The notes under the pieces were generated by a model. The model searched no databases, was not told the origin of the DNA, and was given only the letters and a program-made list of their open reading frames with translations. The position numbers and the translations under genes are program-made. Of a DNA stretch of 64,000 bases, positions 56,470 through 64,000 are shown piece after piece (within the stretch, counting starts at the first letter, position 1; every line of letters begins with the position of its first letter). This DNA is from Emticicia aquatilis (GTDB taxonomy: Bacteria; Bacteroidota; Bacteroidia; Cytophagales; Spirosomataceae): positions 62,001 to 126,000 of the forward strand of contig NZ_BMKK01000010.1 of assembly GCF_014644295.1 (NCBI RefSeq), read 5' to 3'.

Positions 56470-57504
56470 ATGTCATCCACGAAATTCTTTACTAACGAAA
56501 GCAATAATACTCTAATCAATAAAATCGAAGGAATCTTCAACCATAGAAATATTCATTTTTTTGACGCTTTAGTAGGTTATTTTCGTGCGACTGGATATTT
56601 CCGCATTCGCCCTTTTATCGAAAAATCTCAAGAAATCAGAATTTTAGTGGGTATCAATGTTGATAAACTGATTGTAGAAGCCCAAAAGCAGGGAGTTCTT
56701 TTTGAAGTAGATGTATTAAAATCCCAAGAAGATTTTGTAAAAGACATCAAAGAGAATATCCAAAAAGCTGAATATAAAAAGGAAATTGAAGATGGAATGT
56801 TGCAATTGATTAAAGACTTACAAAACGGCAAAGTTAAAATCAAAGTCCATCCTAAACAGAATATTCACGCTAAAATTTATATTTTCAGAGAAGAAACTAA
56901 GCATAATCATGGATACGGTGCTGTAATAACTGGGTCAAGCAACTTAACAGAAGCAGGCTTAGAGCGGAACTTTGAATTTAATGTTGAACTCCGTGAAGAT
57001 GCCGATATTGAATTTGCTACCGATACCTTTAATAGATTATGGGAAGAAAGTATTCCTGTATCAGAAGAATATATTGAGAAAATCAAAAAAGAGACCTATC
57101 TCAATGATTCTTTTACTCCCTATGAAGTTTATATCAAGTTTTTGATTGAATACTTTGGTAAAAGTGTTGAATTCGACCCAAACTCAGTATCAGATTTGCC
57201 CAAGGGATTTAAACGCCTATCTTACCAAGTTGATGCTGTCAATGATGGATACAATAAAATGATGCGTCATGGGGGCTTTTTCTTAGCAGATGTAGTGGGT
57301 TTAGGCAAAACAATTGTTTCTGCACTCATTGCCAAAAAGTTTTTCTACTTTAATGGGTTTCCAAGTTATGTTTCTCGTACACTTATCATTGTTCCGCCAG
57401 CTCTTAAAGGCAACTGGGAAGAAACGCTTGATAAATTTCAATTCATTAACTATGATATTGTAACGAATGGGAGAAGGATTATCAACAGATGCAGCAAAGT
57501 ATGA
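56470..57504 (+). pseudogene. Truncated PLD-nuclease/DEAD-helicase (N-terminal third only)
   Basis: About 344 residues from the ATG at 56470. The N-terminal phospholipase-D-like domain has an HxK motif (IHAKIYIF) with GSSNLTEAGLERN. It is followed by the beginning of an SF2 helicase core: RLSYQVDAV, then Walker A-like ADVVGLGKTIVSALIA and LIIVPPALKGNW. It stops abruptly after INYDIVTNGRRIINRCSKV with no DExx box or later helicase motifs. Full-length relatives, known from defence islands, exceed 900 residues. The tail codons change character near 57480, so a deletion junction is likely. A non-functional remnant. Confidence 0.75.
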
Positions 57505-57786
57505 TTTATGGCAAGAGTCTTAGTTTTCAAGAGTTGATAAATCGAATCGAAGAACTAAAAAATAGAATAAATAGAAGATAATGATTTAGTCAATTCCATT
57601 TCTAAACTTGCTGAAGTCCATCAAAGTTTAGGCAAACAAGCTTTTGAAGCCTATAAAATACCAGTCGAAAATCTTATCAGAAGTAAAAGCACCAACCAAC
57701 AACAAATTGAGCATTTATTGGATGGTATTTTTAGTTTCTGTTTTAATGAAGATATGCTCCAACTGTATCAACATCTTTGGATTTGA
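57485..57786 (+). pseudogene. Orphan C-terminal gene fragment after the helicase break
   Basis: In another frame the sequence from about 57487 reads MQQSMIYGKSLSFQELINRIEELKN and stops. After a further frame change it continues (NDLVNSISKLAEVHQSLGKQAF...IEHLLDGIFSFCFNEDMLQLYQ) to a TGA near 57786. These fit one helical, coiled-coil C-terminus interrupted by a frameshift, probably the end of a gene deleted together with the helicase's 3' part. No family recognised. Confidence 0.5.
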
Positions 57787-57820
57787 TTGTGCTAATATCA
57801 CATCAAATTAACTAAATTTG
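57787..57820 (+). promoter_or_regulatory. Promoter of the TPR-CHAT gene
   Basis: TTG (57787-57789), 23 nt, TAAATTTG (57813-57820), a Bacteroidota-type match at the long end of the spacing range. The ATG follows 20 bp later. Confidence 0.5.
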
Positions 57821-57840
57821 AGTAATAAATCTGAAAACCG

Positions 57841-60800
57841 ATGAAAGAAGAGTTACCTAATGTGATGTTGCCTTTTGTGAAAGATTATTTTCAGGCGAAC
57901 TATTATGAGGTTATCAATATTAACTCAGAATCAGTAGAACAGAAAGATAAATTACTACTTTACCAATTTAGGTCTTTGCAAGAGCTTGGAAAGTTTGTGG
58001 AAGCAAATATATTTTTAAAAGAAAAACTCAAAGTTGTAACTGATGAATTAATCTACAAGCATTTGAGTCTCTGGAAATGTTTTAACGAAATATTTATTCA
58101 AGCATTTGAATCATTTGAAATTGGTTTAAAAGAATTTGAGGCAGTTTTTGCAAAATTTCAACAGAATGACAGCCAATTATTGGCTTTATACTATGGTCTT
58201 AAAGCTCGTCTGCTTGAACTCGGAATTAGCTTAGGCTTTTTATCCTCTTTACAAAAAACTGAGGCTATTAATCTTCATAATCATTCATACGAGTTTTACA
58301 TTAAAACAAACAACTTTGAAGAAGCACTCCTCACTAAATATCGAATAGTTGAACTACACTTAAAAGGACCAACATCTAATAAACTTGAGTCAAATAAACT
58401 TCTATTGCAAATAATAACCGAATCCGAAAAAATTCAATTCTCCTATCTGCTGATTAAAGCCAAATTGAAGATTGCACAATTAGAGTTTGAGGAAGCCGCT
58501 AATACAGAAACACTCGATTTCAATAAAGTTGATAATACATACAACGCAATACTCGAAATTGCAGAAGCACACAAATTGGATAATGGTGCGGCCAATGTAT
58601 TTTATGAATTAGGTACATTGCTTTTAGAATATGGCTATGCCAATGGAATAAACTTGTTAAATAAGGCAATTGAAAGATATAAAATATTAAAGGAATACAC
58701 TAAAATTCAACAGTCGTGGCGAAACATTGCCCGTTGGCACTTACAACGTGGTGAAGAAGCTGAAAATATAAAAGCGGAAGCAGAAGTTAACCAGTTAAAT
58801 GAACATATTTCTATTCAACTTTCTGAGCAAATCGAAGACCTATACAAAATTTTTGTTGCTCAAAAACAAGGAGATGCAGCTTATATTTATGGTTTTGATG
58901 ATAAATCTGAACAAAAAAACAATAGTTGGATTAAAAATCAAAGACTTACTTTAAAGGCCAATACTTATATTTCGGTTGGCAGACAAGCCGAAGGAATTGC
59001 TTTAATGAAAGAAATAATTTCAAGATATAAAACTATTGGTGTTACACCTTTTCTTTCTGAAGCTTTGTTCAACCTCTCCAATGTTGTAGTTAGCGATAAT
59101 ACGCAAGAAGCAATTCGCTTCATCAATGAAGCAATCAAAATAGACGAGATTTTAGAGGATTACTATGCTTTGTCACAAAGATATTTTCAATTGGCTTCAC
59201 ACCTATTTTTTTATAATAAACCGAATTTTATTTTTAGTTCTGAAATAGAAGATTACTTTAATAAAGCCGAAAAATATGCCTTGAGTTCGCACAAAGTTGA
59301 TTTTAAACTTCAATTAGGGAATATTTATCAAACAAAAGGACAGTTGTACGGAATCATAAATGACTACGAAAATGCAGGGAAATACTTGACACAGGCAGAA
59401 AAAATATTTGACAATTATCATTTAACGCCTCAATTAGCTTTTACCTTATCACAACAGGGTCTTGTATTACTTAAAGTTACACGTGAGTTTAAGAACCCTA
59501 AAACTTTTGATGATGCTTACGAGCGTTTTTCCGAATCTGCAAATTTGTTTAAATCAAATAGCTTGAATACATCTTTGTGGCGTACTAAGTTTCATCAGGC
59601 TCTTTGTAAATACGAGTTGGCACAAAATTTACCCTCTAATAGTGAGGAATTTTATCAAAATTTAGAACAAGCCGAATGGCATTTCAAAGAAGCAGCTCTC
59701 TTAGTAGATGAGCTTAGATTTGTGGCTGATAATAAAACTGGTATCCAACGCCAGTTGGCTGTCTCTGATTTTGGGGAAGACAAACAAGACCTCTATCTTC
59801 AAGCATTTTATGCCAATTTTTGGATGAAGAAAGATTATATCAATGCCATAACTTGGCTCGAAAGAATGAAAAGCCAATCATTCCTTTTAGAAACTTCGGT
59901 CGAAAAAATTAAAATAAAACGAACAAAAACATACGACGACTACAAATTACTACTCCAGAAATATCAAGCCGAAGAGAAAGCTTCTAAAAAACTTCTTCTA
60001 AAAAGTAAAATGGAACAACTTTTATCTAATCTCTTTAACTACTCAAATATTGAAAAGAAAACTGGATATATAGAACCCATTGCTAATTTTAATTTGATAA
60101 AAGATTTAGTCAAAAGAGCCGAAGAAGCCAATGGGCAACAAATATTAATTGTTCAGTACTTTAGTGTACCGACTTTGACTGTTGCTTTTGGCATTCGTTC
60201 TGACTGGGAGCAACCCAAAATTTATCGTATTAATTTAAATTATGAAACGTTAAAGAATACTGTAAAAACTTTTTTTCATAAAACTGAAGGAGTAAGAAAT
60301 GCCGAAAGTAGCACCAGTGAAAACAGATTTTTGGAAGAGTTTAAAGAAAAAAAAGTTTGGGATATAAGCTTTGAGCAAAATTGGCAACAATTCAATAGTC
60401 TAATTACACCAATCAATGAATGGGCCAGCACTGATGACATAGTTTGTTTAATACCACACGGTATTTTGCATGATTTACCTTTACACACACTCAAAATACA
60501 ACCAAACCAATATTTCATTGAGCGAAACCCCATATTTTATAGCCCAAGTTTATCTATTCTACAACAAACCTTGGAAAGAAAGAAAACACGAAACAAAAAA
60601 GATAAGAAAGCTGTATTTGGCAACCCAACACATGATTTGCCTTTTGCAACGACTGAGGCAGAATATATTGCAGAAAAGATAAATGATGCTAAACTATTAC
60701 TGAACGAAGCCGCCAGCAAAGACAAGTTTTTAGAACTGTACCCCAAAAGTGCACTCTTACATTTTGCTGGACATGGTAAAGCTCAAGCCTCCAATGGCTT

Positions 60801-61158
60801 AGAACAATACATTTTATTGGCCGATAAACAAAAACTAACGGCAAAAGAAATCTTTGAACAAAAAACCAGTGCCGATTTAATTGTGTTAAGTGGCTGCGAA
60901 ACAGGTGTGAACGAATACCAAACAGGTGATGAACTTTTTGGAATGGTACGCTCAATCTTAAACTCAGGAGCAAAAAGCTTGCTTGTGAGTTTATGGGCAG
61001 TAAATGATAGCTCCACCTCTAAATTATTCACCAGTTTTTACGACCAATATACAGTTCAAAATAAAGCAAAAGCACTACAAATGGCCATGAAAACCATGAT
61101 TAGCGAAGGTTACGGCTTTTACCATTGGGGAGCTTTTGTTTTGGTTGGGAAGTTTTAG
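57841..61158 (+). CDS. TPR-CHAT caspase-like protease
   Basis: A 1105-residue protein. Residues about 1-690 are helical with multiple TPR-like units, for example AKLKIAQLEFEEAANTET and SLSILQ-free stretches such as TLKANTYISVGRQAEGIALMKEII. Residues about 770-1105 form a CHAT caspase-like domain with catalytic His in LLHFAGHGKA (His978) and Cys in VLSGCETGVNE (Cys1019), followed by GDELFGMVRSILNSGAKSLLVSLW and GFYHWGAFVLVG, all conserved in active CHAT proteases. No signal peptide. Such proteins are cleaving effectors in several bacterial defence systems. It has its own promoter, is unbroken unlike its upstream neighbours, and overlaps the opposing WD40 gene by 59 bp. Confidence 0.9.
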   Translation: MKEELPNVMLPFVKDYFQANYYEVININSESVEQKDKLLLYQFRSLQELGKFVEANIFLKEKLKVVTDELIYKHLSLWKCFNEIFIQAFESFEIGLKEFEAVFAKFQQNDSQLLALYYGLKARLLELGISLGFLSSLQKTEAINLHNHSYEFYIKTNNFEEALLTKYRIVELHLKGPTSNKLESNKLLLQIITESEKIQFSYLLIKAKLKIAQLEFEEAANTETLDFNKVDNTYNAILEIAEAHKLDNGAANVFYELGTLLLEYGYANGINLLNKAIERYKILKEYTKIQQSWRNIARWHLQRGEEAENIKAEAEVNQLNEHISIQLSEQIEDLYKIFVAQKQGDAAYIYGFDDKSEQKNNSWIKNQRLTLKANTYISVGRQAEGIALMKEIISRYKTIGVTPFLSEALFNLSNVVVSDNTQEAIRFINEAIKIDEILEDYYALSQRYFQLASHLFFYNKPNFIFSSEIEDYFNKAEKYALSSHKVDFKLQLGNIYQTKGQLYGIINDYENAGKYLTQAEKIFDNYHLTPQLAFTLSQQGLVLLKVTREFKNPKTFDDAYERFSESANLFKSNSLNTSLWRTKFHQALCKYELAQNLPSNSEEFYQNLEQAEWHFKEAALLVDELRFVADNKTGIQRQLAVSDFGEDKQDLYLQAFYANFWMKKDYINAITWLERMKSQSFLLETSVEKIKIKRTKTYDDYKLLLQKYQAEEKASKKLLLKSKMEQLLSNLFNYSNIEKKTGYIEPIANFNLIKDLVKRAEEANGQQILIVQYFSVPTLTVAFGIRSDWEQPKIYRINLNYETLKNTVKTFFHKTEGVRNAESSTSENRFLEEFKEKKVWDISFEQNWQQFNSLITPINEWASTDDIVCLIPHGILHDLPLHTLKIQPNQYFIERNPIFYSPSLSILQQTLERKKTRNKKDKKAVFGNPTHDLPFATTEAEYIAEKINDAKLLLNEAASKDKFLELYPKSALLHFAGHGKAQASNGLEQYILLADKQKLTAKEIFEQKTSADLIVLSGCETGVNEYQTGDELFGMVRSILNSGAKSLLVSLWAVNDSSTSKLFTSFYDQYTVQNKAKALQMAMKTMISEGYGFYHWGAFVLVGKF

Positions 61159-64000
61159 GTTTTACAATCACATCTTTGATTTCATACTTCTTTTTTATTT
61201 CATCATCTAAAGGCAAAAGATATGTATCCTTAAATGCTTCTTTCCATTCTTCTATTTCTTCATAAGTATAATCTAAAGGTTCGCCATCTCCATAGCTAAA
61301 TAGATTACCTTGTTGGGTTTGTAAGTCTGTTTTAATGATGGCTTTACCAACCGTTGCAAATAGATAACGACTATCTATTATTTTTGCATTAGTTGGGATT
61401 TTGTTTACCCATAAAGTTTGAAGGGCTTTACCTGTGCTTAGCTTCCAGGTGGTTATTTTATGTTTGGATATTGTGATTAACCATTTACCGTCATCAGAAA
61501 CGGTGGCAGAAATAATACTTTTTTCATCCTTTAAGAAATCAGGAGATTTACCGCTTCCTACTTCCCAGACTTTGGATTCATCATTGCTATTTCTCGTCAC
61601 CAACCATTTACTGTCATCAGAAAAGGTGGCATAAAGAATACTTTTTTCATCCTTTAAGAAATCAGGAGATTTTCCGATTCCTACTTCCCAGATTTTGGAT
61701 TCAAAATTACTATTTCTCGTCACCAACCATTTACTGTCAGATGAAAAGATAGCATCACTAATACTTTTTTCATCCTTCAAGAAATCAGGAGATTTTCCGA
61801 TTCCTACTTCCCAGATTTTGGTTTCAAAATTACTATTTCTCGTCACCAACCATTTACTGTCCTTTGAAAAGGTGGCATTATTAATACTTTTTTCATCCTT
61901 CAAGAAATCAAAAGATTTTCCTATTCCTAATTCCCAGACTTTGGATTCCAAATTGATATTTGTAGTCACCAACCATTTACTGTCAGATGAAAAGGTAGCA
62001 TAAATGATACTTTTTACATCCTTTAAGAAATCAGGAGATTTTCCTATTCCTAAATCCCAGACTTTGGATTCCAAATTGATATTTGTAGTCACCAACCATT
62101 TACTGTCAGGTGAAAAGGTAGCATAAATCATACTTTTTTCATCCTTCAAGAAATCAGGAGATTGACGGATTCCTAATTCCCAGACTTGAGATTCATTATT
62201 TCCATTTCTTGTCACCAACCATTTACTGTCAGATGAAAAGGTGGCATCACTTATACTTTTTTCCTCCTTTAAGAAATCAGGAGATTTTCCGATTCCTAAT
62301 TCCCATAATTTGTATTCAAAATTGCTATTTCTCGTCACCAACCATTTACTGTCATCAGAAAAGGTGGCATCACTAATGCTTTTTTCATCCTTCAAGAAAT
62401 CAGGAGATTTTCCGATTCCTAATTCCCAGATTTTGGATTCAAAATTACTATTTCTCGTCACCAACCATTTACTGTCATCAGAAAAGGTGGCATCACTAAT
62501 GCTTTTTTCATCCTTCAAGAAAACAGGAGATTTACCGCTTCCTACTTCCCAGACTTTGGATTCATCATTGAAATTTATCGTCACTAACCATTTACTGTCA
62601 GCAGAAAAGGTGGCATAACGAATACTTTTTTCATCCTTTAAGAAATCAGGAGATTTTCCGATTCCTAATTCCCAGACTTTGTATTCAAAATTACTATTTA
62701 TCGTCACTAACCATTTACTGTCATCAGAAAGTGTGGCAACACGAATACTTTTTTCATTCTTTAAAAATTCATGATTTTTACTGCTTCCTACTTCCCAGAC
62801 TTTGGATTCATCATTGAAATTTATCATCACCAACCATTTGCCATCATCAGAAAAGGTGGCAGAATGAATACCTTTTTCATCCTTTAGAAAATCATGATTT
62901 TTACCGCTTCCTACTTCCCAGACTTTGGATTCATCATTGCCATTTCTCGTCACTAACCATTTACTGTTATCAGAAAAGGTGGCAGAACGAATACTTTTTT
63001 CATCCTTTAAGAAATCAGGAGATTTTCCGATTTCTAATTCCCAGATTTTGTATTCAAAATTACTACTTCTCGTCACCAACCATTTACTGTCCTTAGAAAA
63101 GGTGGCATCACTTATACTTTTTTCATCCTTTAAGAAATCAGGAGATTTTCCGATTTCTACTTCCCAGACTTTGGATTCATTATTGCCATTTCTCGTCATT
63201 AACCATTTACTGTCAGATGAAAAGGTGGCAGAAATAATACTTTTTTCATCCTTTAAGAAATCATGATATTTTCCGATTCCAACTTCCCAGACTTTAGATT
63301 CCAAATTGCTATTTGTAGTCACCAACCATTTACTGTCCTTTGAAAAAGTGGCATAACTAATACTTTTTTCATCCTTTAAAAAATCATGATTTTTACCGCT
63401 TCCTACTTCCCAGACTTTGGATTCATCACTGAAATTTATCGTTACCAACCATTTACTGTCAGCAGAAAAGGTGGCATCACTTATACTTTTTTCATCCTTT
63501 AAGAAATCAGGAGATTTTCCGCTTCCTACTTCCCAGACTTTGGATTCATTATTGCTATTTTTTGTCACCAACCATTTGCCATCATCAGAAAAGGTGGCAT
63601 AACGAATACTTTTTTCATCCTTTAGGAAATCATGATTTTTACCGCTTCCTACTTCCCAGAAGTTGGATTCAAAATTGCTATTTTTTGTCACCAACCATTT
63701 ACTATCCTTAGAAAAGGTGGCTGATTTAACATTTAAGAATCGCCCTTTTTCTTGGAAATGATGATTATTGCTATTATTAAAGATTAGAGAGTCTTGTTCT
63801 CTAATCACATTTCGGGTCTTAATATCTTTTGTTAGTTCCAATGCCTTATCTAATAAATTTAAACCCTGAATTGGGTTAAGTTTACCAGCCTCCGAGGATA
63901 AGTAAAGTGCTTTGGCGTTGTTAGTGGCTATTTGGGCTTGTTTAAGTGCTTTAATAGTCTCTTTAGTTTTTTTGTCAGCAATTTCCTGTAATTTTATTGC
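61100..64000 (-). CDS. WD40-repeat protein with 19 near-identical blades (5' end outside window)
   Basis: The frame is open to the window edge: codons upstream of the TTG at 63841 continue without a stop (AIKLQEIADKKTKETIKALKQAQ... LYLSSEAGKLNPIQGLNLLDKALELTKD), so the gene is incomplete here. This upstream helical stretch, then a string of WD40-like blades, resembles the C-terminal part of STAND-NTPase or similar sensor proteins. Blades carry the ATFSxDSKWLVT...KVWEVG pattern, where W in 'KVWE' replaces the usual WD. The last about 105 residues form a distinct tail. It converges on the TPR-CHAT gene. A receptor role is inferred. Confidence 0.85.
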   Translation of the reverse strand, partial: AIKLQEIADKKTKETIKALKQAQIATNNAKALYLSSEAGKLNPIQGLNLLDKALELTKDIKTRNVIREQDSLIFNNSNNHHFQEKGRFLNVKSATFSKDSKWLVTKNSNFESNFWEVGSGKNHDFLKDEKSIRYATFSDDGKWLVTKNSNNESKVWEVGSGKSPDFLKDEKSISDATFSADSKWLVTINFSDESKVWEVGSGKNHDFLKDEKSISYATFSKDSKWLVTTNSNLESKVWEVGIGKYHDFLKDEKSIISATFSSDSKWLMTRNGNNESKVWEVEIGKSPDFLKDEKSISDATFSKDSKWLVTRSSNFEYKIWELEIGKSPDFLKDEKSIRSATFSDNSKWLVTRNGNDESKVWEVGSGKNHDFLKDEKGIHSATFSDDGKWLVMINFNDESKVWEVGSSKNHEFLKNEKSIRVATLSDDSKWLVTINSNFEYKVWELGIGKSPDFLKDEKSIRYATFSADSKWLVTINFNDESKVWEVGSGKSPVFLKDEKSISDATFSDDSKWLVTRNSNFESKIWELGIGKSPDFLKDEKSISDATFSDDSKWLVTRNSNFEYKLWELGIGKSPDFLKEEKSISDATFSSDSKWLVTRNGNNESQVWELGIRQSPDFLKDEKSMIYATFSPDSKWLVTTNINLESKVWDLGIGKSPDFLKDVKSIIYATFSSDSKWLVTTNINLESKVWELGIGKSFDFLKDEKSINNATFSKDSKWLVTRNSNFETKIWEVGIGKSPDFLKDEKSISDAIFSSDSKWLVTRNSNFESKIWEVGIGKSPDFLKDEKSILYATFSDDSKWLVTRNSNDESKVWEVGSGKSPDFLKDEKSIISATVSDDGKWLITISKHKITTWKLSTGKALQTLWVNKIPTNAKIIDSRYLFATVGKAIIKTDLQTQQGNLFSYGDGEPLDYTYEEIEEWKEAFKDTYLLPLDDEIKKKYEIKDVIVKPKTSQPKQKLPNGKSRNLR
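61418..63739 (-). repeat. Tandem array of 19 x ~123-bp WD40 blade repeats
   Basis: Nineteen consecutive units, mostly exactly 41 codons, with consensus FLKDEKSI-xx-ATFSxDSKWLVT-xx-SNxESKVWEVGxGKSPD (x variable). The framework is nearly invariant; variation concentrates at unit positions 9-10, 15, 23, 25, 27, 29 and 36. First unit 37 residues, last one divergent. High identity suggests recent unequal recombination or conversion. Confidence 0.9.

Noticed and set aside
61434-63602. Plus-strand reading frames of 61-125 residues inside the WD40 array
   Set aside because: They are the regular antisense shadow of the 123-bp repeats (LLFLVTNHLLSxEKVA units) and have no independent support.
61418-63739. 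Tandem array considered as a CRISPR-like or satellite repeat
   Set aside because: The 123-bp period is exactly 41 codons, the frame is kept throughout, and units lack spacers; it is a coding repeat.

Overview
The window looks like a chromosomal segment of an AT-rich Bacteroidota bacterium, probably Cytophagales (Spirosomaceae-like; family level is a guess). Support: a SusC/SusD pair, a Por-secretion (T9SS) C-terminal sorting domain, BlaI/BlaR1-M56 and TonB_C proteins typical of the phylum, many intergenic dispersed repeats, and promoters of the Bacteroidota type (TTG, 18-23 nt, TAnnTTTG) that I could place in front of several genes.

Region 1 (1-8 kb): RidA-like protein, a SusC/SusD uptake pair, a divergent DeoR-type repressor with a striking set of TGCAAT-type operators between them, and a periplasmic serine hydrolase. 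Region 2 (8-17.4 kb): catalase-peroxidase KatG, a stand-alone LytTR regulator, class A PBP, a small membrane protein and a NatA/NatB-like ABC exporter. Region 3 (17.4-22.6 kb): a BlaI - BlaR1(M56) - TonB_C - alpha/beta hydrolase - M56/TonB_C fusion cluster with candidate BlaI operators and a nested palindrome in its middle. Region 4 (22.6-36.5 kb): housekeeping metabolism: diheme cytochrome c, PckA and Fbp (gluconeogenesis), a fatty-acid desaturase, a POT peptide transporter, a PASTA protein, a T9SS cargo protein, rhodanese, NuoA/NuoB, a lipoprotein, a Tat-type Gfo/Idh/MocA oxidoreductase and a small conserved-looking protein. Region 5 (36.5-49.7 kb): TonB receptor plus Zn/Cd-type P-ATPase, a fused 3-oxoacid CoA-transferase, a TPR protein, a CdsZ-like zinc-ribbon protein with Nif3, a DUF1080 protein, an M20 peptidase and a DinB-like protein.

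Region 6 (49.8-64 kb) is accessory. It begins at a tandem pair of identical tRNA-Asp(GTC) genes with their own promoter and terminators. It then holds a TrlF-like PHP+SMC-ATPase; a decayed mobile element (primase/helicase-like ATPase pseudogene, a cluster of 11-bp-phased CGTTGTA repeats, a small HTH protein, a frameshifted ribbon-helix-helix protein, a small membrane protein); a truncated PLD-nuclease/helicase; and finally an intact-looking TPR-CHAT protease gene facing a giant WD40-repeat gene, their 3' ends overlapping by 59 bp. The WD40 gene carries 19 nearly identical 41-residue (123-bp) repeats and runs off the window edge. The CHAT/WD40 pair is my best candidate for a little-described conflict or self/non-self system; its function is inference, the architecture is read directly.

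No rRNA, CRISPR array or complete insertion sequence was seen.
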